From Amycolatopsis sp. WAC 01376 (GTDB lineage Bacteria > Actinomycetota > Actinomycetes > Mycobacteriales > Pseudonocardiaceae): DNA of 64,000 nt. The translations under genes were made by a program, and so were the position numbers. Within the stretch, counting starts at the first letter, position 1, and every line of letters starts with the position of its first letter. The stretch lies in assembly GCF_003947415.1 (NCBI RefSeq), contig NZ_QHKL01000002.1:1488001-1552000 (forward strand), read 5' to 3'. A model generated the notes under the pieces. The model was not told where the DNA came from. It did not search any database and saw nothing but the letters and a program-made list of their open reading frames with translations. Of the stretch, positions 42,867-52,172 are shown one piece after another.

Positions 42867-43460
42867 GTGACCGCCCAGCCTCGCCCCTTCTCTCGCCAGC
42901 GGTGGCTGATCCCCGTCATCGTGGTCGTGGTCTCCCTGACCGTTGGCATCGGGCTGCTGGCACGCGATCTCTACCTGCGCCCGGAAGCCGCGCCCACCGA
43001 ACCGGTCGTCAGCGACTCGCCGACGTCGGTCGCCCCGGAGGAGCAGCCTGGCTCGCCGGCCGTCGAGGTGACTCCCGACGTTTTCGCGCATCCGCAGTAC
43101 CAAAGCGTCCGGCAGGTGCTGCAGGGATATTTCGACTCCATCAACGAACGCGACTATCCGAAGTGGACTTCGGTGGTCACCCGCGAACGGGCGAAGACCA
43201 AGACCGCGGCGGAGTGGAAGAAGGACTATCAGTCCACTCGGGACGGCAGCATCCTCGTTTACCGCATCGAGCCGGGCGCGCCGAACACGCTCCGGGTACT
43301 CGTCGCCTTCACCAGTACGCAGGACGTCGAGGACGCTCCGGTGTACCTGCCGGAGGCGTGCATCCGCTGGCGGCTGGTGCTGCCGCTGCGGCTGGAGAGC
43401 GGGTCGTGGCGCGTCGACACCACCGAAGGCGGAACCAACCCCGAACACGAAAGATGCTGA
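42867..43460 (+). CDS. Membrane-anchored protein with NTF2-like exported domain
   Basis: 197 aa. TM helix about 13-32 (WLIPVIVVVVSLTVGIGLLA), Pro/Thr/Ser-rich linker, then about 115 residues opening with YQSVRQVLQGYFDSINERDY, a helix that begins many SnoaL/NTF2-like or Mce-associated folds, and ending RLVLPLRLESGSWRVDTTEG. GTG 42867 is preceded by TAACCT six nt away: leaderless. Function unknown. ctpE follows 65 nt later from its own leaderless promoter. Confidence 0.75.
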   Translation: MTAQPRPFSRQRWLIPVIVVVVSLTVGIGLLARDLYLRPEAAPTEPVVSDSPTSVAPEEQPGSPAVEVTPDVFAHPQYQSVRQVLQGYFDSINERDYPKWTSVVTRERAKTKTAAEWKKDYQSTRDGSILVYRIEPGAPNTLRVLVAFTSTQDVEDAPVYLPEACIRWRLVLPLRLESGSWRVDTTEGGTNPEHERC

Positions 43461-43512
43461 AGTAAGGGGTGACATGGTCCCGCAGGCTGACGCGGGCGGG
43501 GACCGGGCGGAA

Positions 43513-43518
43513 TAGAGT
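43513..43518 (+). promoter_or_regulatory. -10 element TAGAGT, leaderless promoter of ctpE
   Basis: TAGAGT ends 7 nt before ATG 43526, with no Shine-Dalgarno in between. It supports this start over the longer frame to 43469. Confidence 0.5.
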
Positions 43519-43525
43519 CGCGGGC

Positions 43526-45886
43526 ATGGCAATAGATCAGCCGGCCCTGCTGACCGACGCCTCGAGGGGGCTCACCAGCGAAGAGGTCGCCCGGCGGGTG
43601 GCCGCGGGCCAGACCAACGTCGTCTCGACGAAGACCAGCCGGACCACCGGCGAGATCATCCGCGCGAACGTCTTCACCCGGATCAACGCGATCTACGGCG
43701 TGCTGTTCGTGCTCATCCTGTCGACGGGGTACTTCATCGACGGGTTGTTCGGCGGGTTGATCATCGTCAACAGCGCGGTCGGCATCATCCAGGAACTCCG
43801 GGCGAAACGGACCTTGGAGCGGCTCGCCATCGTCGGGCAGGCGAAGCCGACGGTCCGCCGTGACGGGCAGAGCGCCGAGATCGCCCCGGAAGACGTCGTG
43901 CTCGGCGACCTCGTCGAACTGGGACCCGGCGACAAGATCGTCGTCGACGGCCCGACGCTGACGGCCGACGCGCTGGAGGTCGACGAGTCGCTGCTGACCG
44001 GTGAATCCGATCCGGTGGTCAAACAGCCCGGCGACAAGGTGCTGTCCGGCAGCTTCGTCGTCGCGGGCAGCGGCACCTACCGCGCGGACGTCATCGGCGA
44101 CGAGTCCTACGCGGCGAAACTGGCCGCGGAGGCCAGCAAGTTCACCCTGGTGAAGTCGGAACTGCGGCAGGGCATCGACAAGATCCTCAAGTTCATCACG
44201 TACCTGCTCGTCCCGGCGGGCGCGCTGACCATCTACAACCAGCTCGCGGGCGACCAGGCGTGGCCGGACGCGCTGCGCGGCATGGTCGCGGCGCTCGTGC
44301 CGATGGTGCCCGAAGGACTGGTGCTGATGACCAGCGTCGCGCTGGCGGTCGGCGTCATCCGGCTCGGCAAGCGCCAGTGCCTGGTGCAGGAACTCCCGGC
44401 GATCGAGGGCCTCGCCAGGGTCGACGTGGTGTGCGCGGACAAGACCGGCACGCTCACCGAGAACGCGATGCGGCTTTCCGAGGTCCGGGAGATCACGCCG
44501 GGCCATCCGGTGGACGCCGCGCTGGCCGCGCTCGCCGCCGCCGATCCCCGGCCGAACGCGAGCCTGCAGGCGATCGCGGAGGCGCACCGGACCGATCCGG
44601 GCTGGCGGGTTTCCACGACAATGCCGTTCTCCTCCGCGCGCAAGTGGAGCGGCGCGTCGTTCAACGGCGACGGCGACTGGGTGCTCGGCGCGGCCGACGT
44701 CCTGCTGCCGGAGGGGGAGCACCGGGCGGAGGCCGAGAAGATCGGTTCTCGCGGCCTGCGTGTCCTGTTGCTGGGCCGTGCGGAGCGCGCCGTCGACGCT
44801 GCTGAGGGACCCGGAGACATCGAACCGGTCGCGCTCGTGGTGCTGGAGCAGAAGGTCCGCCCGGACGCCAAGGACACTCTGGACTTCTTCGCGCACCAGG
44901 ACGTCGCGGTCAAGGTCATCTCCGGCGACAACGCCATTTCGGTGGGCGCCGTCGCGGGCACCCTGGACCTGCCGGGGGCGGACAAACCCGTCGACGCGCG
45001 AAAGCTCCCGGACGACGCCGAAAAGCTGGCCGACACCCTGGAGGAACGCGCCGTCTTCGGCCGTGTGACCCCGTTGCAGAAACGCGCGATGGTCGGTGCC
45101 CTGCAGTCGAAGGGCCACACCGTCGCGATGACCGGCGACGGCGTCAACGACGTCCTCGCGCTGAAGGACGCGGACATCGGTGTCGCGATGGGTGCAGGCA
45201 GCCCCGCCACCCGCGCGGTCGCGCAGATCGTGCTCCTGGACGACAAGTTCGCCACCCTGCCGCACGTCGTCGCCGAGGGGCGGCGCGTGATCGGCAACAT
45301 CGAGCGCGTCTCGAACCTGTTCCTCACCAAGACGGTGTACTCGGTGCTGCTGGCGCTGATGGTCGGCATCGCGCAGGTGCCGTTCCCGTTCCTGCCGCGG
45401 CACATCACCATCACCGCGTGGTTCACGATCGGCCTGCCCGCCTTCGTGCTTTCGCTGGCGCCGAACAACGAACGCGCCCGCAGCGGCTTCGTCGGCAGGG
45501 TGATGCGGATGGCCGTCCCGGCCGGGCTGGTCATCGCCACCGCGACCTTCGTGAGCTACCTGCTGGTGTACAAGGGATCCGGACAGTCCGAACTGGACAA
45601 GATCCAGGCGGGGACGACCGCGCTGATCACCCTCATCACGATCGCGCTGTGGGTGCTCGGGATCGTCGCCCGGCCGTACCGGTGGTGGAAGATCCTGCTG
45701 ATCGGCGGGATGGTCGTGCTGACGCTCGCGTTGTTCCTGATCCCGTTCACGCAGAAGTTCTTCGCGCTGGACCCGAGCGTGAGCGCGTACACGCTGTCGG
45801 CGTTCGCCTGTGCCGGGGTGGGGATCGTGCTGGTGGAAGCGGCCTGGTGGATCGGGAGGCATCTGGTCAAGCGCTCAGAGGCCTGA
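43526..45886 (+). CDS. ctpE: Cation-translocating P-type ATPase, CtpE type (Ca2+ uptake)
   Basis: 786 aa. A-domain motif [11 protein letters not shown], membrane segment motif [20 protein letters not shown], phosphorylation motif [11 protein letters not shown], hinge [20 protein letters not shown], six C-terminal TM helices. Segments such as [31 protein letters not shown] and [20 protein letters not shown] match mycobacterial CtpE, a calcium importer tied to cell-surface integrity. Leaderless ATG 43526. The C-terminus converges on fabF, with three tandem perfect palindromes filling the 280-nt gap. Confidence 0.93.
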   Translation: MAIDQPALLTDASRGLTSEEVARRVAAGQTNVVSTKTSRTTGEIIRANVFTRINAIYGVLFVLILSTGYFIDGLFGGLIIVNSAVGIIQELRAKRTLERLAIVGQAKPTVRRDGQSAEIAPEDVVLGDLVELGPGDKIVVDGPTLTADALEVDESLLTGESDPVVKQPGDKVLSGSFVVAGSGTYRADVIGDESYAAKLAAEASKFTLVKSELRQGIDKILKFITYLLVPAGALTIYNQLAGDQAWPDALRGMVAALVPMVPEGLVLMTSVALAVGVIRLGKRQCLVQELPAIEGLARVDVVCADKTGTLTENAMRLSEVREITPGHPVDAALAALAAADPRPNASLQAIAEAHRTDPGWRVSTTMPFSSARKWSGASFNGDGDWVLGAADVLLPEGEHRAEAEKIGSRGLRVLLLGRAERAVDAAEGPGDIEPVALVVLEQKVRPDAKDTLDFFAHQDVAVKVISGDNAISVGAVAGTLDLPGADKPVDARKLPDDAEKLADTLEERAVFGRVTPLQKRAMVGALQSKGHTVAMTGDGVNDVLALKDADIGVAMGAGSPATRAVAQIVLLDDKFATLPHVVAEGRRVIGNIERVSNLFLTKTVYSVLLALMVGIAQVPFPFLPRHITITAWFTIGLPAFVLSLAPNNERARSGFVGRVMRMAVPAGLVIATATFVSYLLVYKGSGQSELDKIQAGTTALITLITIALWVLGIVARPYRWWKILLIGGMVVLTLALFLIPFTQKFFALDPSVSAYTLSAFACAGVGIVLVEAAWWIGRHLVKRSEA

Positions 45887-45911
45887 GGGTCCCTGTGACA
45901 CACCCGGCGAA

Positions 45912-45966
45912 TGCTATGAACGGTCCGTTACTTGCAAAATTTGCAAGTAACGGACCGTTCATAGCA
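45912..45966. terminator. Perfect 27-bp palindrome 1 of 3 between ctpE and fabF
   Basis: TGCTATGAACGGTCCGTTAC (then TTGCAAA), single A, exact reverse complement. The nested core GAACGGTCCGTT is itself an odd palindrome and recurs at 55123. Confidence 0.8.
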
Positions 45967-46008
45967 ACCGGAGGCGGCGACCCCGCGACCGCGCGACCCG
46001 GCCTGGCT

Positions 46009-46065
46009 CTGCAATGAAGGGGCCTTTCATAGCAAAATTTGCTATGAAAGGCCCCTTCATTGCAG
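46009..46065. terminator. Perfect 28-bp palindrome 2 of 3 between ctpE and fabF
   Basis: CTGCAATGAAGGGGCCTTTC (then ATAGCAAA), central A, exact reverse complement. The centre GCAAAATTTGC is identical to that of palindrome 1. Confidence 0.8.
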
Positions 46066-46098
46066 CTTTGACCCTCGCCCACCGCTCAGCCACGCCCG

Positions 46099-46157
46099 AA
46101 GTACGTGAAGGCCCCCTTCACTGCGCTAGACGCAGTGAAGGGGGCCTTCACGTACTT
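46099..46157. terminator. Perfect 27-bp palindrome 3 of 3 between ctpE and fabF
   Basis: AAGTACGTGAAGGCCCCCTT (then CACTGCG), loop CTAGA, exact reverse complement. It ends 12 nt before the fabF stop and is the likely fabF-side terminator. Confidence 0.8.
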
Positions 46158-46168
46158 GCGAGCGACCG

Positions 46169-47419
46169 TCAGGCCGCCGGAGTGAACAGCAGAGCCGTGT
46201 TGTGCCCGCCGAAGCCGAACGAGTTGCTGATCGCCGCGCCCAGCTCGACCTTGCGTGCCTCGCCGGAGACGACGTCGAGCTGCACCTTCGGGTCCAGGTC
46301 CTCGAGGTTCAGTGTCGCCGGGATGAGCCCGTGGTAGATCGCCAGGATCGTGGCGATGCCCTCGACCGCGCCCGCACCGCCGACCAGGTGGCCGAGCGCG
46401 CCCTTGGGAGCGGTCACCACGACGTGGTCGCCGACGGCGTTGCGGATCGCCGCGGCCTCGCCGACGTCGCCGACGACCGTGGAGGTCGCGTGCGCGTTGA
46501 CGTGGCCGACGTCGGTCGGGGAGACCCCGGCCATCGTCATCGCCTGCCGCATGGCGGCGATCTGGCCGACGCCCTCCGGGTGGTTGCCCGTGATGTGGTA
46601 GGCGTCCGAGGTGATCCCGTACCCGCTGAGCTGCGCGTAGATCCGCGCGTTGCGGGCCTTGGCGCGGTCCGCCCGCTCCAGGATGACGACGCCGGAGCCC
46701 TCGCCGAGGACGAAACCGTCACGGTTCACGTCGAACGGCCTGGACGCCTTGGTCGGGTCGTCGTTGCGGGTGGACACCGTCCGCGCCTGCGCGAAACCGG
46801 CGAGGGTGATCGGGTGGATGCACGATTCGGCACCACCGGCGACCACGACGTCGGCCCGGCCCGAGCGGATCATCTCGTAGCCGGCGGCGATGCCTTCCGC
46901 GCCCGACGCGCAGGCCGAAGCGGGCGAGTGCACACCGGCACGCGCCTTCAGGTCGATCCCGACGTGCGCGGCGGGGCCGTTCGGCATCAGCATCGGCACG
47001 GTCAGCGGGGAGACCTTGCGGAGTCCCTGCTTGTGCAGAAGGTCGTTCTGGGAGATCAGGGTGACCGGACCGCCGACACCGGTACCGATGGTCACCCCGA
47101 GGCGCTCGGGTTCCACATCCTGATGCTCGTCGGTCGGCTGCTCGAAGCCCGCGTCCGCCCAAGCCTGCCGGGCGGCGATGAGCGCCACCTGCTCACAGCG
47201 GTCCAGCCGCCGGGCCTGGACCCGCGGCAGGACTTCGGACGGGTCGACGGCGAGCATGGCGCCGATCTTGACCGGCAGTTCGAGTTCGTCGACCCAGTCG
47301 GCTTCGATGCGGCGGATCCCGCTCGCCCCGGCGAGCAGGCCGTCCCACGTGGACGCGACGTCCCCGCCGAGCGGCGTGGTCGCGCCCATCCCGGTGATCA
47401 CGACGTCGATGTTGCTCAT
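46169..47419 (-). CDS. fabF: Beta-ketoacyl-ACP synthase II
   Basis: 416 aa condensing enzyme elongating acyl-ACP with malonyl-ACP in type II fatty acid synthesis. Catalytic Cys in SACASGAEGIAAG, His in VNAHATST and in GALGHLVGGAGAVEGIA (with the preceding Lys), Gly-rich GFGGHNTALLF at the C-terminus. ATG 47419 with GGAGA six nt upstream; the longer start at 47449 is unlikely. Last gene of fabD-fabH-acpP-fabF. Its upstream neighbour acpP ends 40 nt before. No accD gene follows, unlike the mycobacterial cluster. Confidence 0.95.
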   Translation of the reverse strand: MSNIDVVITGMGATTPLGGDVASTWDGLLAGASGIRRIEADWVDELELPVKIGAMLAVDPSEVLPRVQARRLDRCEQVALIAARQAWADAGFEQPTDEHQDVEPERLGVTIGTGVGGPVTLISQNDLLHKQGLRKVSPLTVPMLMPNGPAAHVGIDLKARAGVHSPASACASGAEGIAAGYEMIRSGRADVVVAGGAESCIHPITLAGFAQARTVSTRNDDPTKASRPFDVNRDGFVLGEGSGVVILERADRAKARNARIYAQLSGYGITSDAYHITGNHPEGVGQIAAMRQAMTMAGVSPTDVGHVNAHATSTVVGDVGEAAAIRNAVGDHVVVTAPKGALGHLVGGAGAVEGIATILAIYHGLIPATLNLEDLDPKVQLDVVSGEARKVELGAAISNSFGFGGHNTALLFTPAA

Positions 47420-47459
47420 TGGAGTCTCCCCAAGGTCGGCGCCAATCAAGAAGTCGGAC

Positions 47460-47705
47460 TTACTTGGAGTTGGCCGACACGTAGTTCACCGCGTCGCCAA
47501 CGGTCTTCAGGTTCGCGAGCTCGTCGTCCGGGATCTTGACGCCGAACTTGTCCTCGGCCTGAACAGCGATCTCCACCATGGACAGCGAGTCGATGTCGAG
47601 GTCGTCCACGAAGGACTTCTCGGCGGTCACGTCGTCCTGCGCCACACCGGCGACCTCTTCGACGATCTCGGCGAGGCCGGCGAGGATCTCTGCGTTGTCT
47701 GCCAC
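47460..47705 (-). CDS. acpP: Acyl carrier protein
   Basis: 81 aa acidic carrier; Ser in DDLDIDSLSMVEI is the 4'-phosphopantetheine attachment site. GTG 47705 (MADNAEILAGLAEIV) has AAGGGA upstream. It delivers acyl chains to FabH and FabF, whose genes flank it. Length typical. Confidence 0.95.
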   Translation of the reverse strand: MADNAEILAGLAEIVEEVAGVAQDDVTAEKSFVDDLDIDSLSMVEIAVQAEDKFGVKIPDDELANLKTVGDAVNYVSANSK

Positions 47706-47773
47706 TGGTTGTTCCCTTCTCGGTGATGCTTTCGGCTGCCCTGCGGACACGGTGTCCACAAGGGAAGTATTCA

Positions 47774-48757
47774 TCACGGGCAGATGAAGGCCTGGCCCGC
47801 GTAGGAGAGTCCGGCACCGAAGCCCACGGCGAGTACGACGTCGCCCTGTTTCACGGTGCCTGCCTTGCGCATGTGGTCCAGCGCCAGTGGAATCGACGCG
47901 GACGAGGTGTTGCCCGAGTACTTGATGTCGTCGGCCACGACCATGTCCTCGCGGGCGCCCTTGGCACGCAGCTTCTTGGCGATGGCTTCGACGATACGCA
48001 GGTTGGCCTGATGCGGGATGAGCACGTCCACATCGGACGGTTCGAGCCCGGCCAGTTCCAGCGCGTGCAAGGCGATCGGCGCGATCTGCGTGGTCGCCCA
48101 GCGGAAGACCGACTGGCCCTCCTGGTAGATCCACTTGTCGTCGCGCATGTAGATGAGGTCGACGTGCTCGCCGGCGCTGCCCCAGGCGACCGGGCCGATC
48201 TGCGGGGTGTCGGCCGCGCCGACCACCGCCGCGCCCGCTCCGTCGGCGAAGATGATCGCGTTCGCGCGGTCGACCGGGTCGACGTGGTCGGTGAGCTTCT
48301 CGGCGCCGATGACGAGCGCTTTCTTCGCGGTGCCCGCCCGGATGAGGTCCGAGGCGACGCCGATGCCGTAACAGAACCCGGCGCAGGCGGCGTTGAGATC
48401 GAACGCGGCCGGATGCGTGATGCCGATCCGGTCGGCCACCTGCGCGGCGGCGTTCGGGATCTGCGTCGGCATCGTGCAGTTCGGCAGGATGACCGTGTCC
48501 ACTTCGGACGGATCCACCCCGGCGTCCGCCAGCGCGGCGGTGCCTGCCTTGACCGCCATGTCGACCAGCGACTCGTCCTTTTCGGCGAACCGGCGCTCGA
48601 CGATGCCGACCCGATCGCGGATCCACTGGTCGTTGGTGTCCATGATCTTCGAGAGATCGTCGTTGGTCACGATCTTCTCGGGCTGGAAGCTCCCGACACC
48701 GAGGATGCGGGTCCCGGCGGCGCCCGGCGCCTGCCGCAAGGTGGATCGGTCGGTCAC
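47774..48757 (-). CDS. fabH: Beta-ketoacyl-ACP synthase III
   Basis: 327 aa. Starts fatty acid synthesis by condensing an acyl-CoA primer with malonyl-ACP. Catalytic Cys in NAACAGFCYG (about 122), His in IPHQANLRI (about 258) and Asn in YSGNTSSASIP (about 288). GTG 48757 overlaps the fabD stop by four bases. Actinobacterial FabH often prefers branched primers such as isobutyryl-CoA; specificity here is not visible. Confidence 0.96.
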   Translation of the reverse strand: MTDRSTLRQAPGAAGTRILGVGSFQPEKIVTNDDLSKIMDTNDQWIRDRVGIVERRFAEKDESLVDMAVKAGTAALADAGVDPSEVDTVILPNCTMPTQIPNAAAQVADRIGITHPAAFDLNAACAGFCYGIGVASDLIRAGTAKKALVIGAEKLTDHVDPVDRANAIIFADGAGAAVVGAADTPQIGPVAWGSAGEHVDLIYMRDDKWIYQEGQSVFRWATTQIAPIALHALELAGLEPSDVDVLIPHQANLRIVEAIAKKLRAKGAREDMVVADDIKYSGNTSSASIPLALDHMRKAGTVKQGDVVLAVGFGAGLSYAGQAFICP

Positions 48758-49680
48758 GAAGCGTCCTCCTGCCCCTGAAGCTTCGCCAGCTCGGCGGGTG
48801 TCTTCAGAGCGATCGTGGTGGTCACGGTTCCCTTGAGCTGCCGCTTGACCAGCCCGGTCAGCGTGCCCGCCGGCGGAAGTTCGAGCGTCGAGGTGACACC
48901 CGCGGAGACCAGACCGTCCATGGTCAGATCCCAGCGCACCGGGTTCGTGACCTGCTTGACCAGCCGGTCGAGGTACTCGGCCCCGCTGGTGACGACCTGG
49001 CCGTCGGCGTTCGACAGCAGCGGACGCGTCGGGTCCGCCGGGGTGATCTTCGCAGCGTGGGCGGCCAGCGCTTCACGCGCGGGTGCCATGTAGGAGGTGT
49101 GGAACGCGCCCGCGACCTTGAGCGCCCGGACCTTGGTGCCCTCCATCGGCTCGGCCACGATCTTCTCGATCGCGTCGGCGGCGCCGGAGGCGACGATCTG
49201 GCCGGCGCCGTTGCGGTTCGCCGCGGCGAGGCCGTGCCCGTCGAGCCACGCGACGACCTGCTCCGGGTCGCCGAGCATGACCGCGGCCATGCTCGTGGGC
49301 TCCAGCGCGCACGCCTTCGCCATTTCCGCGCCGCGGACGGCGGCCAGTGCGACGGCGTCTTCGGGGGTCAGCACCCCGGCGATGGCGGCGGCCGCCAGCT
49401 CGCCGACGGAGTGACCGGCGATCGGCGAGTCCGCGGCGACCGGGGCCTCACGCTGAAGGTGCTCGAACGCCAGCAGCGACAGCGCCACGATCAGCGGCTG
49501 CGTGATCGCGGTGTCCTGGATCTCCTCGGCGTCGGCTTCGGTGCCGAGACGGACCAGGTCGAGACCGGCCCGCTCGGACCAGGCTTCGACGCGCGCGCGG
49601 GCACCGTCGAGCTCGAGCCAAGGGGAGAGCATGCCTGGGGCTTGGGAACCCTGACCGGGGGCGAGGACTGCGACTGTCAC
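48754..49680 (-). CDS. fabD: Malonyl-CoA:ACP transacylase
   Basis: 308 aa. Loads malonyl groups onto ACP. N-terminal VLAPGQGSQAPGMLSPW, active-site Ser in GHSVGELAAAAI, His in GAFHTSYMAPA. GTG 49680 (MTVAVLAPGQGSQ) is preferred; GTG 49695 adds five residues. First gene of the cluster. The 187-nt region upstream to the divergent DinB gene should hold the promoter and the FasR-type activator site; I could not assign it. Confidence 0.94.
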   Translation of the reverse strand: MTVAVLAPGQGSQAPGMLSPWLELDGARARVEAWSERAGLDLVRLGTEADAEEIQDTAITQPLIVALSLLAFEHLQREAPVAADSPIAGHSVGELAAAAIAGVLTPEDAVALAAVRGAEMAKACALEPTSMAAVMLGDPEQVVAWLDGHGLAAANRNGAGQIVASGAADAIEKIVAEPMEGTKVRALKVAGAFHTSYMAPAREALAAHAAKITPADPTRPLLSNADGQVVTSGAEYLDRLVKQVTNPVRWDLTMDGLVSAGVTSTLELPPAGTLTGLVKRQLKGTVTTTIALKTPAELAKLQGQEDAS

Positions 49681-49867
49681 CCCACTAGAGAACACTCTCG
49701 GCCACCATGGTCGTGATGCCGACGCTCACCAAGTCCGGCCGACGTAATTGTGGGAACCCTCCAAAAGTGCCATCCTGATCTCTGCGCTTAACCCAAAAGC
49801 CTTGTCGGGTTCAACCAGCTTTCCCTATGAAGTCCGTCACTGCGCAGAGTCACCGGCCGGTTGGTGC

Positions 49868-50449
49868 ATGCTCGTGCTCATGATCGACGATTTCGCGAAG
49901 GAGTACCTGCACGGCGAACTGCGGGAGATCCGTGAGGTGCTGCTCCGGAAGCTCGACGGGTTGTCCGAGTACGACATCCGTCGTCCGCTGACCACGACGG
50001 GGACCAACCTGCTCGGTCTCGTCAAGCACTTGTCGGTCTGGGAGGCCCGGTACTTCGGCGAGGTCTTCGATCGGCCGTTCCCCGAGCCCGTCCCCCGATG
50101 GGACGATCTCGAGCAACGCGGTACCGACCTGTGGGCGACCGAACACGAAACTCGCGAGGAGATCGCCGGCCGCTACCGGCGCGTCTGGGAACACTCCGAC
50201 GCGACCATCGCCGCTCTCGCCGTCGACTCGCCCGGCCACGTGCCCTGGTGGCCACGTCCTGACGTGCTGCTGTTCAACGTCCTGGTCCACATGCTCACGG
50301 AGACCAGCAGGCACGCCGGGCACGCAGACATCCTGCGCGAGCAAGTGGACGGCGAGGTCGAGACGACCCGGCAGGACGCGGCCTTCTGGGAGAACCGGCG
50401 GGCGGAAATCGAGCGGGCGGCCAAGGCTGCCGAGTCGGCCACGGCCTGA
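49868..50449 (+). CDS. DinB-family (DUF664-like) protein
   Basis: 193 aa four-helix-bundle protein: DGLSEYDIRRPLTTTGTNLL, GLVKHLSVWEARYFGEVF with the first metal-type His, and MLTETSRHAGHADILREQ with the second His pair. Members are putative metal-dependent, thiol-linked (mycothiol/bacillithiol) transferases. ATG 49868 or ATG 49880. It is inserted, on the other strand, between the FAS genes and the regulator that normally sits next to them. Confidence 0.85.
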   Translation: MLVLMIDDFAKEYLHGELREIREVLLRKLDGLSEYDIRRPLTTTGTNLLGLVKHLSVWEARYFGEVFDRPFPEPVPRWDDLEQRGTDLWATEHETREEIAGRYRRVWEHSDATIAALAVDSPGHVPWWPRPDVLLFNVLVHMLTETSRHAGHADILREQVDGEVETTRQDAAFWENRRAEIERAAKAAESATA

Positions 50450-50522
50450 CCGTATGAGCTTCAGCTGCACCAGCGTTCACGCAGGCGGCGCGTGAAGGAA
50501 ACTCGACCTTCACACCTTCCCG

Positions 50523-50579
50523 ACGCCATGAAAGGTCCTTTCCTTGCAAATTTTGCAAGGAAAGGACCTTTCATGGCGT
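50523..50579. terminator. Perfect 28-bp palindrome between convergent genes
   Basis: ACGCCATGAAAGGTCCTTTC (then CTTGCAAA), single central T, exact reverse complement. Lies between the DinB stop (50449) and the FasR-like stop (50631). Confidence 0.8.
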
Positions 50580-50630
50580 TGCCGGGTGGGTCATGGCGTC
50601 GGCGGGCGGGGCCGCGACCACGGCCCCTGG

Positions 50631-51845
50631 CTACCAGAGCCCACGAGCGCGAGCCAGCCGCCCGACGGTCAATGCCACCTTCAGCACCCAGGCGTCGCGC
50701 GATTCGGCGGCGTGGCGGCCGGTGAGTTCGGCGGCCTTCCGCAGCCGGTACCGGACGGTGTTCGGGTGGACGAACAGCGTCCGCGCGCAGGTCTCCAGGA
50801 CGCCGCCGCTGTCGAGGTACGTCTCCACCGTCCGCAGCAGTGCCGGGCCTGCTTCCTCCAGCGGCCGGGCGATCTGCTCGACGAGCAGGCGTTCGGCTTC
50901 GGGATCGCCGGACAACGCGCGTTCCGGCAGCAGGTCGATCGATCTCGCGGGCCGTGGCGCGCCTGGCCAGCCGACGACCGCTCGCAGGCCCGAGAGCGCC
51001 TCGGTCGCACTGTGGTGTGCTTCGGCGAGGGTGGGCACGGTCGGCCCGGCGACGACCGGGCCTTCGGCGAACGCGACCGAGAGCTTCGTGAGGATTTCGC
51101 GGTCCTTGACGCTGCCGTCGGTGGGACCGGCGACGACCACGACCAGCCGGGACCCCTGCACCGAAAGCAGCACCGGACGCCCGACCCTGGCGGCGCGGCT
51201 GCGGACCTCGAACACGACGGCGGGCGGGTCGTCCGACGTCGGGGTGCCGACCAGCGCGGTGGCGGGCGCGGCGGGATCCCAGCCGAGCGCCGCGGCGCGG
51301 GAGAGCACCGCTTCCTCGGCGTCGCCGCGGACGATGCCGTCGACGACCAAGGCCTCCAGCCGCGCGTCCCAGGCGCCGCGGGCCTCGGCGGCTGCCGCGT
51401 AGGAGTTGGCGGCGGCGAACGCGATCTCCCTGCCGTAGCGCAGGATCCCCTCGATCAGCGCGGCGCGTTCCGCCTCGTTCGCGGCGAACTCCGGCAGCTG
51501 CTCCTCGAACACCTCGATCGCCAGGCGCACCATGCCGACCGCCTGCCGCAGGCTCACCCAGCGGGAAAGTTCGGCGGGTGCTTCGCGGAACGCCTCGGTA
51601 GTGAGGGAGAGCGCCTCCTTCGCGTCGCGGAGCCAATCGACGAAACCGGCGGCACCCGCCTGGGTGATCAGCAGGACACTCGCGCGCTGGTCGGCGGGAA
51701 GACGGTTGAACCAGCTCAGCCGCTCTTCCATCACCGCCACGCTCGCGCTCGCGAGCCGGCCGGAGGCGTGCTCGAGCCGCCGGAGGGTCTTGACGGACAG
51801 CCCGTGGTGCTTGGGCACTTGCCGTCCGGAGGTCGCATCAGCCAT
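50631..51845 (-). CDS. fasR: PucR-type transcriptional activator of fatty acid synthesis (FasR-like)
   Basis: 404 aa. Helical N-terminal region with LSWFNRLPADQRASVLLITQ, a GGDEF-like/CdaR middle domain, and a C-terminal PucR HTH_30: VETYLDSGGVLETCARTLFV followed by HPNTVRYRLRKAAELTGRH. In Streptomyces the orthologue FasR lies next to fabDHPF and activates it. Here it is 950 bp upstream of fabD on the same strand with the DinB gene between. ATG 51845. The symbol is assigned by context plus family. Confidence 0.85.
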   Translation of the reverse strand: MADATSGRQVPKHHGLSVKTLRRLEHASGRLASASVAVMEERLSWFNRLPADQRASVLLITQAGAAGFVDWLRDAKEALSLTTEAFREAPAELSRWVSLRQAVGMVRLAIEVFEEQLPEFAANEAERAALIEGILRYGREIAFAAANSYAAAAEARGAWDARLEALVVDGIVRGDAEEAVLSRAAALGWDPAAPATALVGTPTSDDPPAVVFEVRSRAARVGRPVLLSVQGSRLVVVVAGPTDGSVKDREILTKLSVAFAEGPVVAGPTVPTLAEAHHSATEALSGLRAVVGWPGAPRPARSIDLLPERALSGDPEAERLLVEQIARPLEEAGPALLRTVETYLDSGGVLETCARTLFVHPNTVRYRLRKAAELTGRHAAESRDAWVLKVALTVGRLARARGLW

Positions 51846-52172
51846 GGTCAGCCGATCCTAGTCCGCCGGGCAAAGGTGGCCTTCATCCTGCGGTCCTTCG
51901 CCGCTCTGGTCCTAAGTGGACAGACGGCGATGAATTGCGAAAAGAGTTCGTAAAATACTCGAGGCCGCCCGGCGCTAGCGTTTTTCGCTGCGCCGGACGG
52001 CCTCGTCTCCCCGGTCCCCACCGGTAGGACAAGTATGCGACTTGTGGATCTTTTCCCGCTAGCTCACTCACTCGATCGTGGGTCGCCGAGTTGCCGGTGC
52101 GGTGCCGGTGATCAACGATCCCTCGCAAGCCGCACCGGGTAGGTCGCGGATGCGCAGAGGAGGGAGTTCGCC
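51846..52172. other. 327-nt divergent promoter region
   Basis: No gene. Contains the fasR promoter (leftward), the promoter of the gene at 52173 (rightward) and the hairpin at 51960-52005. I could not place -35/-10 boxes with confidence. Confidence 0.4.
51960..52005. terminator. GC-rich hairpin in the fasR upstream region
   Basis: CGAGGCCGCCCGGCGC pairs with GCGCCGGACGGCCTCG (one mismatch), and AGCG/CGCT extend the stem inside around TTTTT. Unusual for a divergent promoter; perhaps attenuator-like for the rightward transcript. Confidence 0.5.

Noticed and set aside
43259..45862. 867-codon minus-strand ORF opposite ctpE
   Set aside because: Same artefact; composition dominated by Arg/Asp/His, no domain, while the plus strand encodes a complete P-type ATPase.
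45867..46337. Small ORFs starting MKGPF / MNGPF in several gaps
   Set aside because: They arise because the palindromes contain ATGAARGGNCCNTTC; reading frames end just after the hairpin, are present on both strands and have no ribosome sites.
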